A DNA stretch of 64,000 bases from Rotaria socialis (Eukaryota > Rotifera > Eurotatoria > Philodinida > Philodinidae). The position numbers were made by a program, and so were the translations under genes. Shown one piece after another: positions 37,489-48,611 of this stretch. The number at the start of each line of letters is the position of its first letter. The first letter of the stretch is position 1. Below the pieces are notes generated by a model. That model was not told the origin of the DNA, did no database searches, and saw only the letters and a program-made list of their open reading frames with translations. The DNA lies in contig CAJNYU010004283.1 of NCBI GenBank assembly GCA_905331475.1, positions 1 to 64,000 on the forward strand, in the 5' to 3' direction.

Positions 37489-37926
37489 GGGAATACTCCC
37501 TCGTTTACGATTTTGTACAGATTTATAAAATCGTGCTAGATGCGAAATGTCAGGCTCTAATTTTTATAGTTAATTTTTTAATTTAGCAAAATAGTTTCTA
37601 TGAACAACAATGTGGTTTTGATTTAATAAAAAACATTTAAAAGAGTTTCTGGAGTAATTGAAAAAAGAACAACTTTAAAAAAATGAAGAACTATAAGTAA
37701 TAAAGCAGGATTAAACGATACTGTTCAAGAGAATCATATTTTCTCTAGCGTTCTTCATCAATTGCCAAAGATAAGAAATACACGATGAAGAAATAAAGCA
37801 AGCACATTGTTCTATAGAAACTATTTTGCTAAATTAAAAAATTAACTATAAAAATTAGAGCCTGACATTTCGCATCTAGCACGATTTTATAAATCTGTAC
37901 AAAATCGTAAACGAGGGAGTATTCCC
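37489..37926. repeat. Long near-perfect palindrome, arms about 120 bp
   Basis: The left arm from 37489 (GGGAATACTCCCTCG) to about 37610 is repeated inverted from about 37806 to 37926, with almost no mismatch until GTTTCTAT near the loop. The central spacer is about 195 bases. The right arm ends exactly at the isolated N (37927). It could be a recent hairpin element, a genomic palindrome, or an assembly join. No direct target duplication is visible. Confidence 0.85.
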
Positions 37927-37927
37927 N
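37927..37927. other. Single ambiguous base (N)
   Basis: An isolated N sits at the outer end of the palindrome arm. It interrupts a minus-strand frame (37887-38147), so the assembly or polishing is uncertain here. Confidence 1.
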
Positions 37928-38485
37928 TCTTTACTGAACACAGTAATACCAAATCGTTTACGGTGAAAATATGACTACTTACGGCTATTTTACAATAGAG
38001 ATACGGTCCGTAAAACTGATTCCAGTAAACGCACCGTAACGGAGTTCCGTTTTGATCGACCTGGGTAACTAAGATTAGCTTGTTGCTTATTCTGTTGACC
38101 GGAATACATATATCATCCTCCACGATTATCTTTTCTGTTATTCTCATCTTTCTTTTTTTTATGTCTATCTTTTCCTTCTCTCTCTCTCTCTCTTGACTGC
38201 GTATATAAACGCATGTTGTGGATGTAAACGATGCGATTTATGATATGAAGAAGCTAAATAAAGCGTAGTTCCATCAGCGCAAGCATCTCTTGTATCCAAA
38301 ATCGTCACATGCGTCGCAATAGTTTTTCTTTTCAGTTTTAGATTCATTGATTTGATGAAGATAATCATGGAGCAAATAATGATTTCCTCAGATCGCTGTA
38401 TAATTCTAGTAAGATGAATTCTTTTGATTTTGATTTTTCTTCCTCTTGAATGTGTATTCATGTAATCGAATAATATTTTCTTCAA
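37928..38485 (-). other. Unassigned minus-strand frames with dispersed-repeat core
   Basis: Two frames, up to 38147 (with WNQFYGPYLYCKIAVSS) and 38165-38485 (with ILDTRDACADGTTLYLASS), are separated by a short low-complexity stretch. The second matches the dispersed repeat at 19471-19690. Protein-like composition and conservation of ILD-R-DAC-DG-TLYL suggest a decayed gene or mobile-element coding remnant. I do not recognise the family. Confidence 0.4.
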
Positions 38486-40159
38486 GTTTTACTTTTCTAC
38501 GCATCCTACAGTGTAAATGTTAACATTTTTCGTTGTTTCATGCAACAGTTTTTATCTGAAAGTGTTTATGTCTATGTTTAAACTGTTATGGTCTGATAAA
38601 CAATTCACTGTAACAAACTACTTCGTGGCAGAATTAAAGTTACTTCCATTTGAATAAAGAATTTTAAAAAATCATAAACTCTCTTGTACTATCATATACA
38701 ACTCAAACATCATGATCGACGACACAGAATTCCTCGTAAACAACCAGGGTGGATTTGAAATCGTAATAATGAACCATGCACTGTACTAAGAAATGATTTC
38801 ATCCAAAGTTTATTTAGCATTTATGTAGTAGTTTATACCTAAAAAAGTAATAATTAAAACTTTGAAAGAAAATTTAATAGTTTTGAAGTATAATTATATA
38901 TGTTAGCAAAATTTTTCTACAAGAATTTCGCATCGTACAACCACATATCATTACACATAACAAATGTTCAGAAGATCAACTATATATAAATGAGATGAAA
39001 TTATCATTATTGTTACAATTTCATTTACAAATAGACACGGAATCCATCGTCATGTATTAAAATATATGTATGCTATTATTTGCATTCAAGAACAAGGACA
39101 GAAGTTATAATAAAAAAAAATATACTAAAATCTTGTGGAATAGACTGTGTGAAGCTAATGTCCATAAGCACATGTAGGCCCATATAGCTCTATCACAACA
39201 TTTCTCACCGAAATTATAAAGAATAAAAAATTTCGTGATCAAGTATTAATTCTTATACTTTCATTTTAACTTTGGGGATACTATGAATAACATCTATTAA
39301 ATTTATTAATGAGCATTCCTCTCATACATTATTTTATTTGGTTGGCAAAAACAAACCAAACATTTTACCTTTGATACTGAGTTTTATCTGTGCCAAATTA
39401 CATTCAATTTAAGACTAATAGAAATTATTTGCAGTCGTTTTACATGGTCAGATCCAATCTGCATTAAAATAATTTTTTTTAAGTAAACAAAAACTTTTAA
39501 ATCCTTTTTTACGTGTGGTGAATTTGATCACTCACGTATGGAACTATCTACAAGACGAATTCAAACGTTGTCACTTTGCAATTAATAACAATAAATGGCA
39601 CTCACACTGGAAAGTCAAAGATATATTTACACAGTTGCTGAATAGAAGTGAAACTTTGAAAATGCGGAGTTATCAAGTTCATCAATTCAATCAACAATAA
39701 ACAATAGAGTATATGAGCCTGTTACAAAATTAGTTCATATTATTAGTAAAATCATTAAAAACGTAAAAATAAACTGTTTTATCATGAATAAATAAAACTC
39801 ATGCATGGTTTTTGTCACTATATGTCTACGAAAATTTTGAAATAAAATGTCTTAGGCCAGTTGTTTTTTATTTTTCTTTAATTAAATCTCATAGATGTCA
39901 CAATCACGTGATACTTATGATGATCGCCAACCCATATGGGAGAAGCGTTGGACGGAAAGGAGTGCAGATACCATCGTCCGTAAAAAGAAAAAGACGAAAG
40001 AAACTTGCGCACGTGGACCCCAGCGCTGGCCCCAAAATCCGATAAGCCTATGGGAGCTATTATTATTATTATTATTATTAATGTGTGTTAAAAGAGTATT
40101 ACAAAGGATATAATTGAAGTTTATCAGATTTATTTTCTCAAAGAGAGGACAGGAAGAGG
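38486..40159. other. Intergenic, no supported gene
   Basis: AT-rich with only short chance frames. A TTA microsatellite lies at about 40058-40080. The right edge is the 3' flank of the lectin gene. Confidence 0.5.
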
Positions 40160-42177
40160 TTATCCAGTTTGTACAGTATTTGTTTGCCAAATAATAGTGT
40201 TCGTACCATCAGTCCATATCAAATTTCCAGAATCTAGCATTTGGAAGCAAAATGGTGATCCAATACCTCCATTATTGGTAGCAGTATTCCACAACGCACC
40301 ACTAGTCGAAGAATAAACAACCAAATTACGATCTGCTTGTAAAGCAAGAGTGTATGCTTGAGATATTGAACTCTGAGCTGCTGTCCAAAGTGCTGTTGAA
40401 GTAACATTCGCATAGCCATATGCTATATAGACACCAAATTGATTGTTTAATAGACCAGTCGCATAAATTTGAGAAGTAGGTGAATAAACAAATTGATTGT
40501 TATAGAGGTTTGCACTGGTGTTAGTTACGCAAATACTTGATACTGGAGCTAAAAATAAGACACTGTGAGCAATTGAATTCTTGTTTTTTAAAAACATGCG
40601 TAAGCATAAAGTTTTCTCTGTATAAATCTTCTACTATATACTGTAAAGCTTGTAGCGATAAGTTTAATTATCATAGTAGCCTTTTAAAAGTGTGCAATGA
40701 AGTATTTTTCGTTATAGTAAAATTATTGTACTCAGATAGGAATCTCCTGTTTCAGTCCGGTTACACAGGCATTTGGAATACGATATAAGCTATTAGTAGA
40801 AATGACATTTAAACCATAAATCTCTGAATTGATGTCGCGAATACATATTCTTTCATTTATCCTGGTCAGCCACAACATCTGATGCATTAAATGGCTAGGA
40901 AAACGAAATGCTTACTGACTAACAAAATTTTCCGAATTCCCAGCTCGAGTATAGATGAGACTTGTGGAAGCTCTGGCTCACAGGCACTGGATTTTTAATC
41001 CGATGCCCGAAAAGTTATTTGATTTTATATAGTCCTGCACAATATATGTAGCAGATAGATCCTCCCATTAATTTTCAATTTGTCACAATGAAATTACAAT
41101 TAGTTAGTTTTACTTACAGTCTCTTTATGAGCTACAAAAGAACGAACTCCACGCAGAAATTTTACCTGTTGTAGTTGTTGTCGATGTTGTCGATGTTGTT
41201 GTGGTGCTTGTTGTTGATGTTGTCGATGTTGTAGTTGTTGTCGATGTTGTTGATGTTGTCGATGTTGTTGTGGTGCTTGTTGTTGATGTGGTCGATGTTG
41301 TTGTAGTGCTTGTTGTCGATGCCGTTGTTGTCGATGTTGTCGAGGTTGTTGTGGTACTGGTTGTTAATACCGTTGTTGTTGATGCTGTTGTTGCAGTCAA
41401 AGTTGTACTTGTTGTCGTGCTCAACGCTGCTTCAATGACATAGACATATTCAAAATTTAGATTTCTATGCCACGTATTAAATTTCTCTTATTTAATTTAC
41501 TATGAGTGATATTCGAGTACTATTAGTATCGGTACCTGATAATACAAAATAGAAGTGAGATTTGATTTAGTTAGAATTAGTCACCCTATCAAAGAAATTG
41601 TTCGTCTCGTAAGTCGAAAGAGTGAATTTGATTGATGAAAAATGATGTGTTTCCACGCTTTTCAGGGTGTCCATTGAAGAGCGAAGTGTGGGTGTTTTGT
41701 TCGCTAGCAGTCAAACCAACACTAAGCATCGACATAATCTCAATCTTTAATTTACGGTGACAAATTTTTAGACGTCTTCATAAATCTGTTCACTAGTGTG
41801 TTTCTCAGTTTTTTGCAGGAAAAAACTAGTTTACATATAAAAAGTTGTTAGTACAATCGTTATATGATTAAAATATGAAACTCGCTGAAATTGCTTTCCA
41901 GAGAGCATTTTTCATTCTTAGGTCGTCTCGCACAACATGCTTTCTTTGTATAGATCATTCGTATACATACATTCTTCTGTTTGCTCAGTGAGATACAACG
42001 ACAGCATCGATGCGAAAGCAACGCCTGCAAGTAAACCTCCAACGATAATCCCGATCGCAATCGGCTTCCAAGCCTGGTTCGTTCTAAAATGAAGTCACAC
42101 TTTACAAGGAACGAGACGAAACATTTAATGTCTTACACTGCTAACTGGGGTTTATCATTAAATTTATTTCGATGCAT
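40160..42177 (-). CDS. Type II membrane mucin with bulb-type lectin domain (268 aa, 4 exons)
   Basis: Exons: 42177-42137, 42083-41971, 41429-41166 and 40548-40160; phases agree and total 807 nt. Residues 1-21 are a short polar, cytosolic-looking tail. Residues 22-45 are one membrane helix (AIGIIVGGLLAGVAFASML). Residues 52-138 are an almost pure Thr/Ser mucin spacer. Residues 140-268 are a bulb-type (monocot mannose-binding) lectin fold with the sugar-pocket motif QADRNLVVY and a second, degenerate pocket (LDSGNLIW). The lectin would face outward on an O-glycosylated stalk. The exon 3 acceptor is a GAAGCAG tandem, so two isoforms one residue apart are possible. Bulb lectins are mainly known from plants, fungi, bacteria and some fish, so a transferred origin is possible. 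The ligand is not known. Confidence 0.85.
41166..41429 (-). repeat. Trinucleotide-rich coding repeat (Thr/Ser spacer)
   Basis: The + strand is an uninterrupted run of GTTGTC, GATGTT and GTAGTT-like triplets, coding on the minus strand for TTST-type units with a period of about 8-9 residues. It fills exon 3 of the lectin gene. Expect length polymorphism in multiples of three. Confidence 0.9.
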
Positions 42178-43984
42178 TACTATATAGACTATCGGCGATC
42201 ACGTTGTTTATAACAAGAAAATTTCGTTCGCTGCTTTTACTCTTTTGTTTAATCAACAATTGTGAAGTAGCTAGAGTTACTTGAATATGCAATCAGCTGC
42301 ATCCAATATAAATAAAAACGCATTTGTACGTTTTTTGAATTGTTTTATTTTTTGGTTAGCAGTAAAAATTTCAATATTCATTCTTGACAATAAATTATTA
42401 GTTGAAACCTCAATAATACAATAGACATATAGAAAATACAAAAAAAAAAGTAATTGAATTTTTGGATGCGATATACAATGCTTGGGTGTAATTGAGTGTT
42501 TGAATTGATAACAAGATGAGTGTAAAATCATTCAATAAATAATGGCAATCAATCGTTTCAGAATAACGTTTGGTTCAGAGTAGAAATATAAAGTATAATT
42601 TCATGAAGGCTTAAATTGATGTCGCTAACGATTTGTGGTGGATGTGGGTGTCATGTATTGTAGAATTTCAGGGTGAACGTTGGAATCACCCGCATTCCAT
42701 TCTTTCGTTTTTTTTCAAAGATTTTTATAAATCGATGCAATAATTAAAACATTCGACGCATCGACTTGTCATTATTTGGTTTGCTATGAAGAAAAAACAG
42801 CGCATTTACCATCGATGAACTGATAAGCAACTTACCATAAGCCTTCTGTCTCAGCTGATACAAGAGTTAAATGAAGCTTTCAGCGATCTAAATATCGTGA
42901 AATACAGATTTGAAATTTTGGTATGTGAGAAAAAAGTCAAACTATTTTGTTTAATCTGATCAATATCTCATAGCTAAGGGTAAAGAGAAATCACGAGTTT
43001 TCTTGTAAATCTTAGGAATTTGAAAGAATATGTAACGAACATGTAGCTGCAGTAGCAACAAACTTAAAAAGTGAAACAATTTAACTCTTTTCTTGTGCTC
43101 GATATTGATGTGAATAGCTACGATATGAAATATATATCCTCTTTCATGATACTCTTCATATAATAGCATATGAAGACTTAACAAGAGTCGAGTATACTTC
43201 CTCGCCAGCGATATTTGAATCAACGAAAGATTTATTTTGATACTTGTGAGAAAAGTTACTTCTTCTTATGAGTTATGTACACTGCAAGAAAATTATTCTT
43301 ATTATTTTAGCTAATTTCACTTAGATATAATGCGTTGTTTCTGCAGCTCTTCTTCTCTTTAACATTACTGGTGACAGTCATCACATAAAAATGACTGCTG
43401 TACTATCACTTGTATCATCTGTAAATAACATCAAGGCATAACTCTTACCTCAATTGCATGCTTTTCCAATTGCTAACAATGATAAACATATAAATTGCTA
43501 TGATGGTTGTAGATGAAGCAAATACTCATATCGACTTCAATGTTATGTGATCATCAAAGAATGTTTCTTTTTTAGTTGGTGCACAGTATTGCAGTGATAC
43601 AGCGTCGTAGCCTTCCGATCATGCGTGAAACTTAAAGATATAAAACTGCCACTCGATGAATGCCCCTAGGGTAGGGTACCTGAAGTGAACTCAAAAGTTC
43701 ATGTTATTATAATAGTATTAGTAGTTGGCTGCATTCTTAACGGAAATTAAAATCGTTAGCAACTATTTTTCCATCATCCTTTCGCGAAGGCCAAACTAAA
43801 TGACTTCGTTCGCAATTGTTTACTGTTAAAAAAATAATAATAAGCCACGCAATAGTAATTTATTTAACATCCTATTTCTTAGTACCCTACATTCTCGTTT
43901 AGATTATAAATTTCCAACGGAGTGATTCAATTTTTTATCCCTATACATCAAGAAATAAGCACGAATTTTCAGTGAGCTTTGGTC
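42178..43984. other. Upstream of lectin gene; no supported gene
   Basis: No domain-bearing frames. The left edge should hold the lectin gene promoter; the first exon begins 2 bases after a TATATAG acceptor-like site. Confidence 0.5.
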
Positions 43985-46290
43985 ATGTCAGTTCATCATC
44001 CCATTCAGCACGATCTACACCTTTGATCCCAATTTGATCACTAATTACATAAATAATATGCGTTTTTATTCCAGGATTTTAAAGTTCGGCGATCATATGT
44101 CCACCCTCAACATCCACGAGATCGATATGTAAATGGTCTGTAAGCCAATCATCCGTTTCAACAAGAGGTGGTGTTACTCTGTTTGGTAGGCTTCAGTGAC
44201 TGATACATTCGCTAAAGGATGAATCCATCTCAATGACGAAAAGCTGCTTGTATTCAACCAATTGGCTGGAGTAACAAAGTCTCCGAGTTTGAATTTATCC
44301 TTATTGCTTCCGACCATACCAGTAACTAAGACTTCTTTTGGGCGCCGAGCAACAATACTGCGAAAAAGCCATTTTGTATCTTCACCATATAGATTACCGA
44401 CTCTGCAAATTGCAGAGTCTCTGCAATTTGTTTTGAATTTTTTCGTGCGTAAAACATAAACTGGCCTGAACGAGCCTAAGTGACCTACCCAGTTTTTCAG
44501 GTTATCTAAATAGGAAATTAAATCGTTTGGTACGTTTCGTAAGTTTTCAGATGGTGAGAAGTGAAGAATAGCAGATCAGAGGTGTGCGGGGCAGGGAATT
44601 TTCGTGCCCCGCGAATTCCCAACACCCGTCCCGCCGACCCCCGCGCAATTAAATTGCGTAAGCTCCCCGCCCCGCTCGCCCCCGTACAAACACACAGCCG
44701 CCTCGCCCGCACCCATGCACCCAGAGGTGCCACATCGCCCAGTCCGCCCGTCGATTTGATGACGGGGCCCGCTCCGTCCGTATAACCCGAAGAAAATTTA
44801 TATTCAACAAATTGTTTATTTTAAATTATTTATTGTATATAATTAATTAGATTTTTTAACAAAAAATCTGAGACAAAAGTGTATAGGGTGGGGGTAGTGT
44901 CCATTTCCTCCATGTCTCTAATGGTACCCACAACCTGCTTTATATAGTATTTCTATATATTATTTGTGTCATTAAATATTTTTATCAGATAAATTGTTCT
45001 TTTGTCATTTCCTACAACTTTTATGTAAACAAATTACTGTTATTATTGCGCGAAGATATTCTAAAGTTACCTGATCTCTTGTGGGATTGAAAAAGGTGGT
45101 AGTTAGGCGAATTTATAGCTAAAATAATGTGGTAAAACAGAAATATGAGAGAATTGATCTAGTAGTATTTGAAAATCATATTTTACTGCAGTAAACATAT
45201 TCATATGTCGTCACTGTGCGATGGCGCCCTCTAATTTTCACTTGTCAGTTTTTAAGGAAAATCCAAAAACATAGTTCAATACAGTATCTTTTTCTCTACC
45301 TACTGATATCAATTCTATATCTAGACCCGTTCAAAAACTTGCAGAACAATCACGTAACACTTGCTATTGTGTAACTTTTATCTCACTGCTTTGTCGACTC
45401 CGGGTCTTTATCCAAACGAAAAGGAAAAAAAGAAATACGTAAAGACAAGCTTGTAGATCATAAGATGATAATAAAGAGCCAATCAATATGTATTTCGTAC
45501 TACACACCTAGACTAACGACCACTCAATAATTTTTTACTAGCCTTCATCGGGCCCCGTGAAAAATCTTGACCCGCCCAAACCCGTGTAAATCTATACTCG
45601 CCCCGCCCGAAACCCGTGCCTTTTATTTTTATTTCACCCGCCCCGCCGATCCCGTGGATCGCACACCTCTGTAGCAGATACTATGGCATTTGCAAATCCA
45701 TATACGACAAGGTCAGGGCTCTTCAGAACGCAGAAACTTTTATCGTATTTGTTTGTGCCATTTATCTTCTTTCTAATAACGGAAAATTTCGGATCTTGAT
45801 GTGTTGCTGCTCGCACAAGTAGCTGAACTGTGACTAAGCTTTCGTGGCCTCCTGAGTGTGAAATTAAAGTTGTTAATGTACTATTGCAATCCAACAGACC
45901 AAAGAAATGAAACCTATTCATTTTTTGCCATGCAATTTCATAACATTCACATTTTGCCCATGAAATCACTTCACTGTAGCTCATATCGGTAGCAATATAT
46001 TCTTTGACTTCTTTCATTACGGATGAGCAGTTTTCTCAAAGATTTTGATTCAAGTATTTATCAAGGTTTAATGTGTGTGTGATCTACGAATGCCCACATT
46101 TTTTTTGCTTCTTCCACGTAACCATAATCGCGAATGTATAATATCATATCATGACATGGCTGTTTATAAACACTATCTACTGTATCACTTGTGCACTAAC
46201 AAAGGACTCCAAAATTGATCCAGATTGATACCATAATAATCATAAACTTTGACTTCGGATAAAATATTGCCATCCTATGTAATTAATATT
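43985..46290 (-). pseudogene. Nucleoside-phosphorylase-superfamily-like pseudogene, split by a transposon
   Basis: On the minus strand a protein-like path runs from about 46270 (YDYYGINLDQFW), through a 127-codon frame ending near 45680 (LVVYGFANAIVSA), across the inserted element at 44577-45671, then to ARRPKEVLVTGMVGSN, KLGDFVTPANW and, in a shifted frame, DLVDVEGGHMIAEL and THIIYVISDQIG. The pieces V-x-T-G-x-x-G...K-x-GD and D-V/M-EG...ISD recall the PNP/UDP phosphorylase fold. Lesions besides the insertion: a stop at 44174-44176 with a frame change, a stop at 44079-44081, and frame changes upstream of 46020. The family assignment is tentative. Confidence 0.55.
44577..45671. mobile_element. 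Non-autonomous hAT-like element (1095 bp) with 8-bp target duplication
   Basis: The termini CAGAGGTGTGCG and, inverted, CAGAGGTGTGCG match exactly. TAGCAGAT flanks both sides directly (44569-44576 and 45672-45679). Both ends are strikingly GC-rich (CCCGCCCCGC-type runs, roughly 44577-44790 and 45540-45660), while the middle is AT-rich. No transposase frame. Removing the element and one flank copy restores an open frame in the host pseudogene, so it landed in coding sequence. Confidence 0.92.
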
Positions 46291-48611
46291 AATACGAATA
46301 AATAGAGTCCGTTTTTCCTAAGAACTAAAGGTTTATTGTAAGAAACACGATCAGTACGTTAAACAATCGTCTTTACCTTGAATAAACAGATGTACAAGTC
46401 AGTGATATTAGTCGTGTATCTCAGCAAAACGCAATAAAATAACAGATACAGAAATTCTCGATATCTCGGTAATATCAACCTGAAAATCTAGAATCAAGAA
46501 TCAAGAACAGTTGAGTTTTTTTCTATAGCATGAATACAAATACGAGTTTTTGGTGTGTATATCACGATAGAAAGAAGAGGTGCAGATGTGTCCGTATTCA
46601 TAGCTTTCCTATCATTCTTTGTCGTTTCGTACTTTTTAATTCACTGTATCCGCATGAAAAACAAACTTCACACATAAGCAATATTCATTAACAATACTCA
46701 TAGTGTATGTTATCTTTTTGAAACATTGCATTCACTTACCATTACCATCCCATTTTATTTCGATGATATTTCGTCCTCGTGCGCATACTCTCTAAAAACA
46801 TAATGGTTTCGTAATTAAGACATTCACATGAGTTCCCAATAGGCCACTTACTTATTAAAGCTATTTCGCTTATTTTATATTTCATGTTCCATGAATACCT
46901 TTACATATTATGATACAAGAGGATACTTTTTGATCTTTCAAAAAAGCAATCTTTCGACAGAACTCGTATCTCATACATTGGACTTATCAGTAACATAGGT
47001 TGAATTAAAGTTAAGTATTATATAAAACCAGAATTTTTGATGATTAACTCGAGTATAGTTCTCGTTCAATTCGTTAAAATACTATGAAATAAACCATTAA
47101 ATCTATAATCTTCACGTATAATATATAGAGATTAAAAACGAACAAGCAGTAGATCATTTTCAATATTATAGCTATCCCTGCAGTAAAATCCTATTCTCAG
47201 ACTAGAGCGTATTAGAATATAATTTTTTTACCGCACGTATCATTTTTATTTTGCTAATATGGATCTCACCTTTTGGAGTTCACAGGAAACCCAAGTGGGT
47301 AGCAAGCAATAGTTCGAAAGTTGGTCGTGTCAAGCCTAACAATAACTCTTTTACTGATTCAAAGTAAAAACTATTCGTATGTTTTTCCGTAATTTTTTCT
47401 ACGATTCGAGTTCGGTTCCGGTTGTGAGAAATTTCTAATACTCGGTTCTAAAATTATTGAAATGAAATTTTCAATATATGTGCTTCTTGTAAGTATGGTT
47501 GTTCAGGAAATCAAATTCGAGTTGAGCGATTTTTTGAATGATTAATCTTGTGCATACTTCAATATTTATCGGTAGCAGAGGATTTTTCTGTTCAAAAGTT
47601 TAAGAAACTCATATTTTGCTGGACAGTAGAAGCTTGATTAGAAAAATCATTTTAGTATTCATTCAGAGCATATGAAATGTCGCTTACAAACGATACGAAA
47701 TCGCAGCAATTTTGAATTTCCGCATGAATGCATTTTTATTTTGGAAAATTCTGAATTCTAACTCAATTATTGAACCGAGTTTAACAAAAATCATAAAACA
47801 AAATCAATAGATTTTTTTTTCTTCTCAAAAGTATAACCTCGTACGTATCATCCATTGCATTCACTGATGCCGAGTCAGTCAGATATGCAAGACATGATGA
47901 AGGATCTTCTAAACTCTGGCATTAATTCTTCATTGTCAATTCAACACAATCATAGAAAAGCATTTGAATGGCGCATTATTTGTTTCTATCTAAAACGTAT
48001 AAGAATCTATCCATCTACATTTTGTTTTTTTGAGATACTGACAAGAAAAATATTCAAATACAAATATGTAAAATCACAATGATGTCGCTAGTGAACGATC
48101 ACAGCAACAAGCATATTTTTCTGATTGGTTTCCGTTGTTCTGTACTTCATTGAAGAAATGAAGAAATATAATCTTTCTTTTTGCCCCCTTTATTATTCAT
48201 ATATTTTTATTTTCAACATAAATCTATATTTGGACTATTTGCCAAATGTAGCATATCACTGATAATTAATTTACTTTATCGACAATAAATTCATTCATTG
48301 TTGTGAACTCTTTGACGTAGAAGTGTTCAATTGTGAAAATATTATTGAAAATGAAATTACATAACAAAATCATCTTCATACGATACATAAAATAGTTGTT
48401 ACTTATGGTAGATTTTAAATTTTCATCGTATTTTTATCTACTTTATTTATTCGGTCACATTCAAATGAACTGTAATTGGCTTGAAATAATGATATTTCAG
48501 TAGAATTAGGATCGACTGGTATTTTCTTTGTTTGACTAAAAATATGATTTTTATAGGCATTGTTTAAAAAATATAATAGTTAAAGCAATTCTTTTTTTTG
48601 TATAGATATCG
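46291..48611. other. Intergenic, upstream of the conserved gene block
   Basis: No supported coding sequence; the small frame at 47855-48082 has no motif. The right edge should hold the promoter for GTPBP10 and possibly the whole 48.6-55.9 kb block. Confidence 0.5.
48591..48605 (+). promoter_or_regulatory. Candidate trans-splice acceptor for GTPBP10
   Basis: TTCTTTTTTTTGTATAG is followed by ATATCG and the ATG at 48612. A pyrimidine tract plus AG only 6 bases before a start codon fits a spliced-leader acceptor better than an ordinary 5' UTR. Confidence 0.5.

Noticed and set aside
41201..41443. + strand Val/Asp repeat frame
   Set aside because: Complement of the Thr/Ser spacer of the lectin gene.
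44518..44785. Overlapping GC-rich frames on both strands
   Set aside because: Inside the GC-rich end of the hAT-like element; Pro/Arg/Ala content reflects base composition.
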